64,000 nucleotides of DNA from Ottowia sp. oral taxon 894 (GCF_001262075.1 NZ_CP012073.1:558001-622000), one strand, 5' to 3'; shown: positions 44,674-53,277, counted from the stretch's first letter. Notes: a model not told the origin generated them from the sequence alone. Numbers and translations are program-made.

Positions 44674-45345
44674 TCAAGCCATCAAAAAGCGATACAGGTT
44701 GCGCAGCATGCCTGCCGTTGCGCCCCAGATGTAGTGCTCGCGCCCCGCTTCGTCCGTGTACGGCATTGAAAACCACTGGCGGCCATCGGCCATCTGGTGG
44801 CGGCGGTGGTGGGACGGGTTCATCAAAAAGGCCAGCGGCGCTTCAAACACCTGCGCCACTTCATCCGGGTTGGGCCGCAGCGCAAAGCCTGGCTGCACCA
44901 GCCCCACCACGGGCGTGACGGCGTAGCGCGTGCCCGTCACGTACGCCGCCAGCTCGCCCAGCACCTGTACGTGGCGGCGCGCCAGGCCCACTTCTTCCTC
45001 GGCCTCGCGCAGCGCCGTGGCCGCCGCGCTGGCATCTTCCGCATCCGCCTTGCCGCCCGGAAAAGCCACTTGTCCGGCGTGGCTGGACAGGTGCGCCGTG
45101 CGCTGCGTCAGCAGCACTGTCACCCCTTGCGGGCGCTGTACCAGAGGCATCAGCACCGCCGCTGCAGCCAGCGGGCGGCTGGCGCCGGGCAGGTCAGGTT
45201 CGCGCCGCACTTCCGGCTGCCAGGCGGGCGGCGCGGCAAAGCGCTGGCGCAGCGCCTGCGGCGTCAGCCGGGCGGCTGCCACGGCGGGCAGGTGCGTGTC
45301 CACCCCGCACACCGGAATCTGGCGCGGATCAAACAATGCATGCAT
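44674..45345 (-). CDS. Nudix hydrolase, CoA pyrophosphatase type
   Basis: A protein of about 223 residues of the NudL/YeaB group. GQVAFPGGKADAEDASAAAT is followed by ALREAEEEVGL, together forming the extended Nudix box with Glu metal ligands, and SSHAGQVAFPGG is the CoA-pyrophosphatase signature upstream. It should cleave CoA or its derivatives to phosphopantetheine and ADP. MHALFDP at 45345 is the likely start; TTG at 45375 is an alternative. Neither has a strong ribosome site. Confidence 0.88.
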   Translation of the reverse strand: MHALFDPRQIPVCGVDTHLPAVAAARLTPQALRQRFAAPPAWQPEVRREPDLPGASRPLAAAAVLMPLVQRPQGVTVLLTQRTAHLSSHAGQVAFPGGKADAEDASAAATALREAEEEVGLARRHVQVLGELAAYVTGTRYAVTPVVGLVQPGFALRPNPDEVAQVFEAPLAFLMNPSHHRRHQMADGRQWFSMPYTDEAGREHYIWGATAGMLRNLYRFLMA

Positions 45346-45452
45346 GACGGGCTGTGTGATAGGAGCGCGGCACAAAGGGTGTGCGGAGCGCGGGCGCCGC
45401 CCCGCTCAAGCACATGGCAAGGCGCTGCGGCAATGGCTGGCTGGCGCGCGCC

Positions 45453-45770
45453 TCAGTCTTCAGGCACCAGGCAGGCTTGCACCACCTGCAAGTCATTGTC
45501 CCTGGCGAAATTCATCACGAAATCCCAGGCCATAGGTTCATGCTGGCGCAGGGCGACGCTCAGAACCACGCATTTGATGTTGTTCATGGTGGTCGGCACG
45601 CACCAGGGCGAGTAGCAAAGGCGCGCGTCAGACGGCGCGCTGCCCTTGGGGCGGAACTGGCTCATCACGCCAGCCAGGCGTTCGGCCCAGTCGCTGGGCC
45701 TGAAAGCGCGGCCCGAGCTGGTGATGCCCTGAATGAAAACCTGGCTGTCGGGTGAGCGGGGGGGTGCCAT
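45453..45770 (-). CDS. DUF3579 family protein
   Basis: A 105-residue protein matching DUF3579 (VFIQGITSSGRAFRPSDWAE, LAGVMSQFRP, YSPWCVPTTMNNIKCVVL, PMAWDFVMNFARDN). The family is found in Betaproteobacteria and has no known function. In this order it lies divergently next to argD, an arrangement I believe is common in the group. The start at 45770 is set by the conserved region. Confidence 0.85.
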   Translation of the reverse strand: MAPPRSPDSQVFIQGITSSGRAFRPSDWAERLAGVMSQFRPKGSAPSDARLCYSPWCVPTTMNNIKCVVLSVALRQHEPMAWDFVMNFARDNDLQVVQACLVPED

Positions 45771-45965
45771 TGCGTATGCGGTTGCGGCGGCAAACGGGCG
45801 CTGCCGCCTGTTGTTCGCCTGTTGTTTGATGTGGCGATGGGTGTAGCAGGGGTGCAAAACTGGCGGATTTTACGCGGCAAGCCAAGGAATCGGGCCTGCC
45901 CTAGAATTCACGCGCCGGGCCGCGCTGCAAGCGGCCCGGCGTCTTTTTTGCAAGGAATCGTTGCC

Positions 45966-47174
45966 ATGTCTGCCCCTGCCGAAGCGGCCTCGCCTCACAC
46001 CATGAACACCTACGCCCGCCTGCCGGTGGCCATGGAGCGCGGCGCAGGCTGCCGCCTGTGGGACGTGAACGGCAACCGCTATCTGGACGCGCTGGCCGGC
46101 ATTGCCGTGAACACGCTGGGCCACGCCCATCCGAAGCTGGTGCCCGCCTTGCAGGAGCAGGTGGGCAAGCTCATTCACTGCTGCAATTACTACCACGTGC
46201 CCGATGCCGAGCGGCTGGCGGCGAAGCTGGCCGCGCTTTCGGGCATGACCAACGTCTTTTTCTGCAACAGCGGGCTGGAAGCCAACGAGGCCGCCCTCAA
46301 GCTGGCGCGCAAATACGGCCACGACAAGGGCATTGCCAATCCGCAGATCGTGGTGTGCGAAAAAGCCTTTCATGGCCGCAGCATCGCCACGCTCAGCGCC
46401 ACGGCCAACCCGAAAGTGCAAAAGGGCTTCGAGCCGCTGCTGCCCGGCTTCATCCGCGTGCCGCTCAATGACATTGAGGCGCTGAAAAAAGCCACTGACG
46501 GCCATCCGGATGTGGTGGCCGTGTTCTTTGAAACGATTCAGGGCGAAGGCGGCGTGAACCCCGCGCGCGCCGAATACCTGCGCCAGCTGCGCCAGCTTTG
46601 CGACGAGCGCGGCTGGCTGATGATGATTGACGAAGTGCAGTGCGGCATGGGCCGCACCGGCAAGTGGTTCGCGCACCAGTGGGCGGGCATCACGCCTGAC
46701 GTGATGCCGCTGGCCAAGGGCCTGGCCTCGGGCGTGCCCGTCGGCGCGGTGGTGGCTGGCCCCAAGGCCGCCCACATCTTCCAGCCCGGCAACCACGGCA
46801 CCACTTTCGGCGGCAACCCGCTGGCCATGCGCGCGGGCGTGGAAACCATCCGCATCATGGAAGAAGAGGGCCTGGTGGCGCATGCCGGCGAGGTGGGCGC
46901 ACATCTGAAAGAGGCGCTGCAAACGGCGCTGGGCGGCACGGCGGGCGTGAAAGAAGTGCGCGGCCAGGGCTTGCTGATCGGCATCGAACTGGACCGCCCC
47001 TGCGGCGCGCTGGCGCTGCGCGCCTTGCAGGCGGGCCTGCTCATCAGCGTGACCGCCGAGCGCGTGGTGCGCCTGGCGCCGCCGCTCATCCTCACGCAGG
47101 CCGAGGCGGACGAAATCGTCTCCATCCTCGTTCCGCTGATCAAAACCTTTCTGAAAGAAAAAGCCGCGCCATGA
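45966..47174 (+). CDS. argD: acetylornithine aminotransferase
   Basis: A PLP enzyme that converts N-acetylglutamate semialdehyde to N-acetylornithine. The 402-residue chain has LDALAGIAVNTLGHAHP, NVFFCNSGLEANEAALKLAR, AFHGRS, LMMIDEVQCGMGRTGKWF (PLP Asp), and the Schiff-base Lys in VMPLAKGLASGVPVGA. AAGGA precedes ATG 45966. Its stop overlaps the argF start by four bases, so the two are co-translated. Confidence 0.95.
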   Translation: MSAPAEAASPHTMNTYARLPVAMERGAGCRLWDVNGNRYLDALAGIAVNTLGHAHPKLVPALQEQVGKLIHCCNYYHVPDAERLAAKLAALSGMTNVFFCNSGLEANEAALKLARKYGHDKGIANPQIVVCEKAFHGRSIATLSATANPKVQKGFEPLLPGFIRVPLNDIEALKKATDGHPDVVAVFFETIQGEGGVNPARAEYLRQLRQLCDERGWLMMIDEVQCGMGRTGKWFAHQWAGITPDVMPLAKGLASGVPVGAVVAGPKAAHIFQPGNHGTTFGGNPLAMRAGVETIRIMEEEGLVAHAGEVGAHLKEALQTALGGTAGVKEVRGQGLLIGIELDRPCGALALRALQAGLLISVTAERVVRLAPPLILTQAEADEIVSILVPLIKTFLKEKAAP

Positions 47175-48100
47175 CCGCACCCGCCCCCATCAGGCACTAC
47201 CTTCAGTTTTCCGATTTCACGGCGGACGAATACGCCTACCTGCTGGAGCGCGCCGCGCTCATCAAGCGCAAATTCAAGGCCTACGAAAAACACCACACGC
47301 TCACCGACCGCACGCTGGCGCTCATCTTTGAAAAAGCCAGCACCCGCACGCGCGTGAGCTTTGAGGCGGGCATGTACCAGCTGGGCGGCAGCGTGGTGCA
47401 TCTGACCTCGGGCGACAGCCAGCTGGGCCGCAGCGAGCCGGTTGAAGACACCGCGCGCGTCATCAGCCGCATGGTGGACGCCGTGATGATCCGCACCTTC
47501 GAGCAAGAGCGCCTGCAGCGCTTTGCCGCGCACTCGCGCGTGCCCGTCATCAATGGCCTGACCAACGAATACCACCCCTGCCAGATCCTGGCCGACATCT
47601 TCACCTACACCGAGCATCGCGGCTCCATCCGCGGCAAGACCGTGGCCTGGATAGGCGACGGCAACAACATGGCCAACACCTGGGCGCAGGCCGCCGCGCT
47701 GCTGGGCTTCGAGCTGCGCGTGTCCACCCCGCGCGGCTATGAAGTGGACACCGCGCTGGCCGCGCTGGACGGCGGCGGCAAGGGCTGGCAGAACTTCGCC
47801 GACCCCCGCCAGGCCTGCGCGGGCGCTGATCTCGTCACCACCGACGTGTGGACCAGCATGGGCTACGAAGCCGAAAACGAGGCGCGCCGCAAAGCCTTCG
47901 CCAACTGGCGCGTGGACGAAAGCCTGATGCGCATGGCCAAGCCCGACGCCCTGTTCATGCACTGCCTGCCCGCGCACCGTGGCGAAGAAGTCACCGCCGA
48001 AGTCATCGACGGCCCGCAATCCGTGGTGTGGGACGAAGCCGAAAACCGCATGCACGTGCAAAAGGCCCTGCTGGAATACCTGCTGCTGGGCCGCCAGTAA
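47171..48100 (+). CDS. argF: ornithine carbamoyltransferase
   Basis: It transfers the carbamoyl group (made by CarAB, also in this window) to ornithine, giving citrulline. The 309-residue chain has the carbamoyl-phosphate site ASTRTRVSFE, HPCQILADIFT, the ornithine-side region TDVWTSMGYE and FMHCLPAHRGEEV. The gap to the next gene, a metal-domain protein, is only 23 bases, so transcription may run on into the fez-like cluster. Confidence 0.97.
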   Translation: MTAPAPIRHYLQFSDFTADEYAYLLERAALIKRKFKAYEKHHTLTDRTLALIFEKASTRTRVSFEAGMYQLGGSVVHLTSGDSQLGRSEPVEDTARVISRMVDAVMIRTFEQERLQRFAAHSRVPVINGLTNEYHPCQILADIFTYTEHRGSIRGKTVAWIGDGNNMANTWAQAAALLGFELRVSTPRGYEVDTALAALDGGGKGWQNFADPRQACAGADLVTTDVWTSMGYEAENEARRKAFANWRVDESLMRMAKPDALFMHCLPAHRGEEVTAEVIDGPQSVVWDEAENRMHVQKALLEYLLLGRQ

Positions 48101-48123
48101 TTTCTCTGCCCTTCCCCGCTCTC

Positions 48124-48507
48124 ATGAGTTCCGCCGCCCTCGAAATCACCGCCGACACCCCGCCGGCCGCGCTGCTGGCGCACTTCGCGCCGCATCTGAA
48201 AATCGCCCACCAGCTTCCCGGGCGCGTGCGCCTGAAACTGAGCATGAAAGCATTGGACGGCATCAATTTCAGCGCGCTGGAAAGCAGCGCCGACGCTTTC
48301 TCCGCCGTGCTGGGGCAAATTCGCGGCGTGCGCGCCATCAAATGGAACCTGCTGGCGCGCTCCTGCACCGTGGAATACGACACGGCCATCATCCCTGATG
48401 CAGCCTGGCCCGACCTGCTCGCAGGCGCGGACAGCGCCGCCGCCCAGGCCCTGCACGCCATTCTTGAAGAAACCCATGCCAGCCTCCGCAGCGCCGCCCA
48501 TGCCTGA
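48124..48507 (+). CDS. fezC: HMA2-type metal-domain protein, FezC-like
   Basis: A 127-residue protein whose core (residues about 25-100) is a heavy-metal-associated-like ferredoxin fold of the HMA2 type: IAHQLPGRVRLKL, FSAVLGQIRGVRAIKWN, ARSCTVEYD. It lacks the CxxC of copper chaperone HMA domains. Small HMA2 proteins next to a P1B-6-type ATPase mark ferrosome (fez) loci, where iron is stored in membrane-bounded bodies. The ATPase of this cluster has a matching domain at its own N-terminus (LPGL-type RGRVRYRYRL). The assignment rests on domain and context. Confidence 0.62.
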   Translation: MSSAALEITADTPPAALLAHFAPHLKIAHQLPGRVRLKLSMKALDGINFSALESSADAFSAVLGQIRGVRAIKWNLLARSCTVEYDTAIIPDAAWPDLLAGADSAAAQALHAILEETHASLRSAAHA

Positions 48508-49183
48508 TGCAGCAGCCTGGCCGGCCACCGCCGCCGCGCTGCGCGCCGCGCTGCAAGACGAGCAGGCCGCCTACGCCTACTACAGCGCCGCCCTGGCCGC
48601 CTTTGGCAGCTACGCGCCCTGGCCCGCGCTGCACCAGGCGTGCGGGCAGCGCATCCAGTCGCTTGCGGCGGCTCTTGCCGCGCTGGGCCAGCCTGCGGGC
48701 ATCGCGCCCATGACTGCGCCCATCGCCCCGCCCCGGCTGGGCGCGGGCTGGCGCGCCAGCATCGAGCGCGCCATGAACGGCTGCATTGCCAGCGCCGGCC
48801 TTTACCAGCGCCTGCAAACGGCTCCCGTCAGCAGCGCAGCCGCCCGCCTGTTCCAGCGCGCGCAGTCTGATCTGCTCACGCGCCACCTGCCCGCCTTGCA
48901 GCGCGCCTGGCAGGCCGCCGCCGACCTGGAGCGCTACCACGCCCTGCAAGGCATTGCGCCCGCCCAGGCCCACACCCGCCACGGCCTCATTGGCGACACC
49001 GTGGAGCAGCTGCTGGCCCTGCTTTCCCGCCAGGGCGGCCTGTTCGGCCTGGCGGGCGCCTTGTTGCGCGCCGCCCATCCGGCGCTGCTGGCGGGGGCGT
49101 TCACCGGCAGCGCCGCCGTCCAGGGGATGCGACACGCGCGCACCCCAGCCCACCCACCGCAACCCCACAACCAGGAGAACTGA
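48476..49183 (+). CDS. helical, ferritin-like-looking protein of the fez-like cluster
   Basis: A protein of about 235 residues, overlapping the end of the preceding gene. ATG 48476 follows a GAAGAAA sequence; ATG 48500 is an alternative. It is Ala-rich and helical. The first helix has LQDEQAAYAYYSAALAAF and a later one LERYHALQGIAPAQAHTRHG, spaced as in four-helix bundles of the ferritin-like type, but I cannot assign di-iron ligands with certainty. The C-terminal part has a hydrophobic segment (LLRAAHPALLAGAFTGSAAV) that could sit on or in a membrane. Confidence 0.6.
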   Translation: MPASAAPPMPDAAAWPATAAALRAALQDEQAAYAYYSAALAAFGSYAPWPALHQACGQRIQSLAAALAALGQPAGIAPMTAPIAPPRLGAGWRASIERAMNGCIASAGLYQRLQTAPVSSAAARLFQRAQSDLLTRHLPALQRAWQAAADLERYHALQGIAPAQAHTRHGLIGDTVEQLLALLSRQGGLFGLAGALLRAAHPALLAGAFTGSAAVQGMRHARTPAHPPQPHNQEN

Positions 49184-49186
49184 CTC

Positions 49187-49693
49187 ATGTTGCCTTTGAT
49201 TCCCTTCATCGCAGGCGCAGCCGCCGGCGTCGCGGCCACCGAGCTGTGGCGGCGCGGCAAAGTGCAAAGCGCCGTTCAGGCCGCCAGCGGCAAGCTGCGC
49301 GCCAGCGCCGCCAGCGGCCTTGAAAGCGTGCGCCAGAGCAGCGCCAACCTGCGCGAAACCGTGGCCGACGCCCTGCACGACAAATGGCAGGCCCTGCGCG
49401 GCGGCAAGCACGGCCAGGAGCAGGCCGGCCAGGCCGACCCGGCCCAGCCCGCTGCCATACCCGCCCTGCCCGCGCCCGAAGACCAGGCCCGCCAGCCCGC
49501 CAAAGCGGACAAGGCGGCGCAGCCCAGCGCCCGCAAACCCAGGGCGGCTGGCAAGCGCGCCGCCAAGCCCGCAACGAGCGCCGCCGAAGCCAGCGCGCCT
49601 GAAGCCGCCAGCGAACCGGCGCGCGCCGCCAAGCCCGCCCGCCGCCGCCCGCCGCGCAAAAAGGCTGCCGCCCCGGACTCTGCTGCTGAATGA
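49187..49693 (+). CDS. small membrane protein with Lys/Ala/Pro tail, fez-like cluster
   Basis: A 168-residue protein with one N-terminal glycine-zipper membrane segment (LIPFIAGAAAGVAATELW), an amphipathic helix (residues 30-75) and a long Lys/Ala/Pro/Arg tail. It resembles YtxH-type proteins in layout only. AGGAG precedes its ATG. The basic tail might bind polyanions or other components on the cytosolic face of a vesicle. No family is recognised. Confidence 0.65.
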   Translation: MLPLIPFIAGAAAGVAATELWRRGKVQSAVQAASGKLRASAASGLESVRQSSANLRETVADALHDKWQALRGGKHGQEQAGQADPAQPAAIPALPAPEDQARQPAKADKAAQPSARKPRAAGKRAAKPATSAAEASAPEAASEPARAAKPARRRPPRKKAAAPDSAAE

Positions 49694-50175
49694 TGGCCGC
49701 CGCCCCGTTTGCCCCCGCCTTCGCCACGCCCTGGCCCGCTGCGGATGCCGCCGCAGGCGCGCCCTGGCCCGCGTCTGCCTTAGCGGCATGGCCCGCATCC
49801 GCGTGGCCTGCACCCGCATGGCCCGCGCCGTGGCAGGCCCCGCCTGCGCAGACAAGCGGCGCGCCCGTCGCCGTCGAGCAGCGCACCCTTGCCGATGAAT
49901 TCGTGCGCGGTTTCGTCACCAGCGGCCTGCTCGCCGCCTTGCAAAGCCAAGGCTGCCAGCCCCGGCTGGACCGCCGCACGCTGCGCTTGGCCGTGCAAGG
50001 CGGCGCGGCGCTGGCCAGCGGCGTGGCCGCCATGCGCGCCCTGCGCGGCGCGCAATATGCCCAGGCGCTGCTCAGCGTCGCCGCAGGCGCTGCCGCCGTG
50101 GCCGCTGCCGAATACTTTTTGCAAACACCTCACCCTTCCAACCAGGAAACCGCTCATGGCCAAGAACCAGACTAA
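49690..50175 (+). CDS. WPA-repeat membrane-associated protein, fez-like cluster
   Basis: A 161-residue protein overlapping the previous stop (ATGATG). The N-terminus (1-50) is low-complexity, with repeats of W-P-A (ALAAWPASAWPAPAWPAPWQ). The middle has RTLADEFVRGFVTSGLLAAL, and the C-terminal third is a hydrophobic Ala/Gly helix pair (AVQGGAALASGVAAM, YAQALLSVAAGAAAVAAAEY) with glycine-zipper spacing. No family is recognised. Aromatic-proline repeats suggest self-association. Confidence 0.62.
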   Translation: MMAAAPFAPAFATPWPAADAAAGAPWPASALAAWPASAWPAPAWPAPWQAPPAQTSGAPVAVEQRTLADEFVRGFVTSGLLAALQSQGCQPRLDRRTLRLAVQGGAALASGVAAMRALRGAQYAQALLSVAAGAAAVAAAEYFLQTPHPSNQETAHGQEPD

Positions 50176-50704
50176 CCGCGACAACACCCAGCAAACCTTC
50201 CAGAACAACGCCCAGCAGGGCGACTGGAACCAGTGGAGCGCCGCGCAGCAAGCCGCTGCACAGCAAGCCGCCCAACAGGCCGCTTACTGGGCCGCCCAGC
50301 AAGGCCAGATGCCCTGGGGCCAGCCCCAGCAGCCGTGGGGCCAGCAGCCCTGGGACGCCGCCTGGGCGCAAGGCGCGCCCGGCTACGCCCCGGGTGCTTT
50401 CCCCGGCGCTTATCCGGGCGCTTATCCGGGCGCTTTCCCCGCTGGCGCGGCCGCCCAGACGCACGGCACGGGCTGGCTGGGCTGGCTCAGCAACCGCCAG
50501 ATGGAGCAATTCATCATCGGCCTCGTGCTCGGCGGCGCGGCCGCCTACGTGCTGGGCGACGCGGACAAGCGCGCGCGCCTGCTGCGCATGGTGATGAAGC
50601 TCTATGCCGGCGTGGCCGGCAGCGTGGAAGAGTTCAAGGAGCAAATCGCCGACCTCAAGGCCGAAGTGGCCGCCGAACATGGCGGCTTTGCCGACGAAGA
50701 CTGA
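50156..50704 (+). CDS. Gln/Trp and GAYP-repeat membrane protein, fez-like cluster
   Basis: A 182-residue protein starting at ATG 50156 (AGGAAA site), overlapping the previous gene by 20 bases. The first 100 residues are Gln/Ala/Trp-rich, then PGAFPGAYPGAYPGAFP tandem repeats. One membrane segment follows (FIIGLVLGGAAAYVLG), and then an amphipathic acidic helix (VEEFKEQIADLKAEVAAEHG). Tyr/Pro/Gln repeats before a glycine-zipper anchor fit a scaffold or condensate-forming role on a vesicle surface. That is inference. Confidence 0.65.
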   Translation: MAKNQTNRDNTQQTFQNNAQQGDWNQWSAAQQAAAQQAAQQAAYWAAQQGQMPWGQPQQPWGQQPWDAAWAQGAPGYAPGAFPGAYPGAYPGAFPAGAAAQTHGTGWLGWLSNRQMEQFIIGLVLGGAAAYVLGDADKRARLLRMVMKLYAGVAGSVEEFKEQIADLKAEVAAEHGGFADED

Positions 50705-51038
50705 TCCTGCCCGCCCCGCAGGCGGCCTGCCGCATCTGGCCCGCTGCCTGCGGCCCGGCTCCAGCCCGCCCCCGCGCGCGCCGCTGTTCCACGCAGGCGC
50801 ATCGCTGGTCCTGGCAAGGCCTGCAAAGGCAAGGCAAAGGCTGTTTTCGCTCCTTGATTGATAGCATGACCTCGCCGCCAATAAAGCGACAACGGCCTTT
50901 TGGGCGCCCCTGAATTTGCTCCTTTTTTTGGTGTCCGTTTCGCCCGCCTGAAAGACCGCCGCCGCTGGCCCGCGCCTTCCGCCTTCTGCCACTCCGCCTG
51001 CGCGGCCCTCACCCACCCCCTGCCGACCCGCCCCCGCC
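50705..51038. other. gap within the fez-like cluster
   Basis: No gene is seen in these 334 bases. They hold repeat A in reverse orientation (50846-50923). No clear terminator or promoter is evident, so the ATPase gene may be read through or have its own weak promoter here. Confidence 0.55.
50846..50923 (-). repeat. dispersed intergenic repeat A, copy 8 (inverted)
   Basis: Reverse complement of the element: TTCGCTCCTTGATTGATAGC, CATGACCTC, then CCCTGAATTTGCTCCT. The CCACTAGGAC core is replaced by GCCGCCAATAAAGCG. It is the only near-complete copy on the minus strand. Confidence 0.8.
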
Positions 51039-53270
51039 ATGCCTTCCAGCCCCGCCTCCCGAAACCTGCCCGCGCAAGCCGCGCGCCTGTTCGCCTCGCT
51101 CACGCCCGCGCACCAGAGGCGCGGCCGCGTGCGCTACCGCTACCGCCTCACGCCCGGCCTGCCCGCGCTCGCGCCGCACGCGCTACAGCGCATGGCGCAA
51201 GAAATACCGGGCGTCACCCGCGTGCGCCTGAACACGGCGGCCCGCTCCATCGCCCTGCACTATGAGCCGGGGCGCACCGGCCCCGAAGCCATCGCCCAGG
51301 CCCTGCTGCGCCTGCCCGCGCTGGCTGCCACCGGCGCTTGCGGCACGGCGCTGGCCGCCGATTGCAGCCACGGCGAAAGCGGGGGCCTGATGGGCGCGGG
51401 CGGCGAAGTGCTCGCCAGCGCCGCCCTGCTGCTGACCACGCGCAAGATGCCCCAGTCGCTGGGCCGCCCCGCCACCCTGGCCGTCTCCCTGCCGCTGTAT
51501 GCCGACGCGCTCAAAGACCTGTTCACCGAAGGGCTGAACTCCCACGTGCTCGAAGCCCTGGCCGTGGCCATCTCCACCGCCAGCGGCGATCAGCTCGCCG
51601 CCAACACCACCCTGTTCATGCTGGCGCTGGGCGAATACCTGGAGCACTCCATCGCCCGCCGCTCTGATGATTTGCTCAAGCACCTGTTGCACCCTGACGC
51701 GGGCAGCGTCTGGGTCGAGCGCGAAGGCAACGAAGTGCAAGTGAGCGCCACCGACGTGCAAGTGGGCGACACCGTCATCTGCGCCGCCGGCAACCTCATC
51801 CCCGTGGACGGCACCGTGCTCGGCGGCGAAGCCACCGTGAACGAAGCCAGCATGACCGGCGAAAGCGTGCCCGTCGTGCGCCGCCGGGGCGACACCGTGC
51901 TCTCCGGCACCGTGGTCGAAGAAGGCCGCGTGCGCGTGTACGCCGAGCGCGTGGGCGCAGGCACCGCCAGCGCGCGCATCGCCAACTACGTGCAGCACGC
52001 CCTGCAAGTCAAAAGCGGCACGCAACTGGCCGCCAGCCGCCTGGCCGACAAGCTCGTGCCCGGCGTGCTGGGCCTGGCGGGCGCGGCCTGGCTTTTCTCG
52101 GGCGACTGGCGGCGCGCCGCCGCCGTGCTCCAGGCCGACTACGCCTGCGCCCTCAAGCTCGCCACGCCCGTGGCCTTCAAATCCGCCATGTACGCCGCCG
52201 GCCGCCAGGGCCTGCTCTTCAAGGGCGCCGACGCGCTGGAGCGCCTGGCCGAAGCCGACACCTTCGTCTTCGACAAAACCGGCACCCTCACCACGGGCCG
52301 CCTGGCTGTGACCGACACCTTCGCGTATGACCCCAACTTCGGCCCGGCCGACCTGATCGACCTGGCCGCCTCCGTTGAAGAACACTACTTTCACCCCCTG
52401 GCGCAAGCCGTGGTGGAAGCCGCCCGCCGCCAAAGCGGCCGCCATTTCGACCATGAAGAAGTGCGCTTCATCGCCGCCCACGGCGTGGCCAGCGTGGTGC
52501 AGGGCAAGCGCATCGTCGTCGGCTCGCGCCACTTCGTCGAAGAAGACGAAGGCATCGACATGAGCGCCTATCTGGACGACATCGGCCGCCTCATGCAAGA
52601 AGGCAAAACGCCCCTTTACATCGGCTTTGGCGGCAAGCTGCTGGGCATCATCGGCCTGAAAGACACCGTGCGCGACAACGCCGCCGAAACCGTCGCGCGC
52701 CTGCGCGCGCTGGGCGCCAGGCGCATCGTCATGCTCACCGGCGACCACGAAGACCGCGCCGCCGAACTCGCCCGCCACCTGCGGCTTGACGAATACCACG
52801 CCCAGCTCCTGCCCGAAGGCAAGGCCACCCTGCTCTCGCAAATGAAAGCGCAGGGCGCAAAAATCGCCTTCATCGGCGACGGCATGAACGACGCCCCCGC
52901 CCTGGCCGGCGCGCATGTGGGCATTGCCATGCAGCGCGGCGCCGACCTGGCGCGCCTGACCTCCGACATCGCCCTGCTCGAAGACGACGTAGGCCGCGTG
53001 GCCGACGCCAAGGCGCTGGCCGCCGCCACCATGCGCCGCATCGACGGCAACTTCAAATTCACCGTCGCCGCCAACACCAGCATCCTCGCCGCCGCCGCCG
53101 CTGGCTGGCTCACCCCCGTGGCCTCCTCCGTGCTGCACAACGGCAGCACCATCGCCATCTTGCTCAACGCCCTGCGCGGCGGACTGGCCAGCCAGGCCAA
53201 AAACGCCCAGGAAGCCAAAAACGCAGCCCGCGCCAGACGCGCAAAGCCAGCAGCCCCGGCCGCTGGCTGA
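51039..53270 (+). CDS. fezB: P1B-type metal ATPase of ferrosome type, FezB-like
   Basis: A 743-residue P-type ATPase. Residues 15-85 form an HMA2-like domain without CxxC. The actuator has MTGESVPV (near 275), the phosphorylation site is DKTGTLTTGR (Asp412) and the hinge is GDGMNDAPA (near 613). In the metal-site helix, the usual CPC or SPC is replaced by DYACALKLATP (367-377): one Cys, with Tyr, Asp and Lys around it. This non-standard motif, the HMA2 domain and the small partners fit the P1B-6 group, whose member FezB loads iron into ferrosomes. Another divalent metal is possible. A good terminator follows. Confidence 0.75.
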   Translation: MPSSPASRNLPAQAARLFASLTPAHQRRGRVRYRYRLTPGLPALAPHALQRMAQEIPGVTRVRLNTAARSIALHYEPGRTGPEAIAQALLRLPALAATGACGTALAADCSHGESGGLMGAGGEVLASAALLLTTRKMPQSLGRPATLAVSLPLYADALKDLFTEGLNSHVLEALAVAISTASGDQLAANTTLFMLALGEYLEHSIARRSDDLLKHLLHPDAGSVWVEREGNEVQVSATDVQVGDTVICAAGNLIPVDGTVLGGEATVNEASMTGESVPVVRRRGDTVLSGTVVEEGRVRVYAERVGAGTASARIANYVQHALQVKSGTQLAASRLADKLVPGVLGLAGAAWLFSGDWRRAAAVLQADYACALKLATPVAFKSAMYAAGRQGLLFKGADALERLAEADTFVFDKTGTLTTGRLAVTDTFAYDPNFGPADLIDLAASVEEHYFHPLAQAVVEAARRQSGRHFDHEEVRFIAAHGVASVVQGKRIVVGSRHFVEEDEGIDMSAYLDDIGRLMQEGKTPLYIGFGGKLLGIIGLKDTVRDNAAETVARLRALGARRIVMLTGDHEDRAAELARHLRLDEYHAQLLPEGKATLLSQMKAQGAKIAFIGDGMNDAPALAGAHVGIAMQRGADLARLTSDIALLEDDVGRVADAKALAAATMRRIDGNFKFTVAANTSILAAAAAGWLTPVASSVLHNGSTIAILLNALRGGLASQAKNAQEAKNAARARRAKPAAPAAG

Positions 53271-53277
53271 ACGCCGC

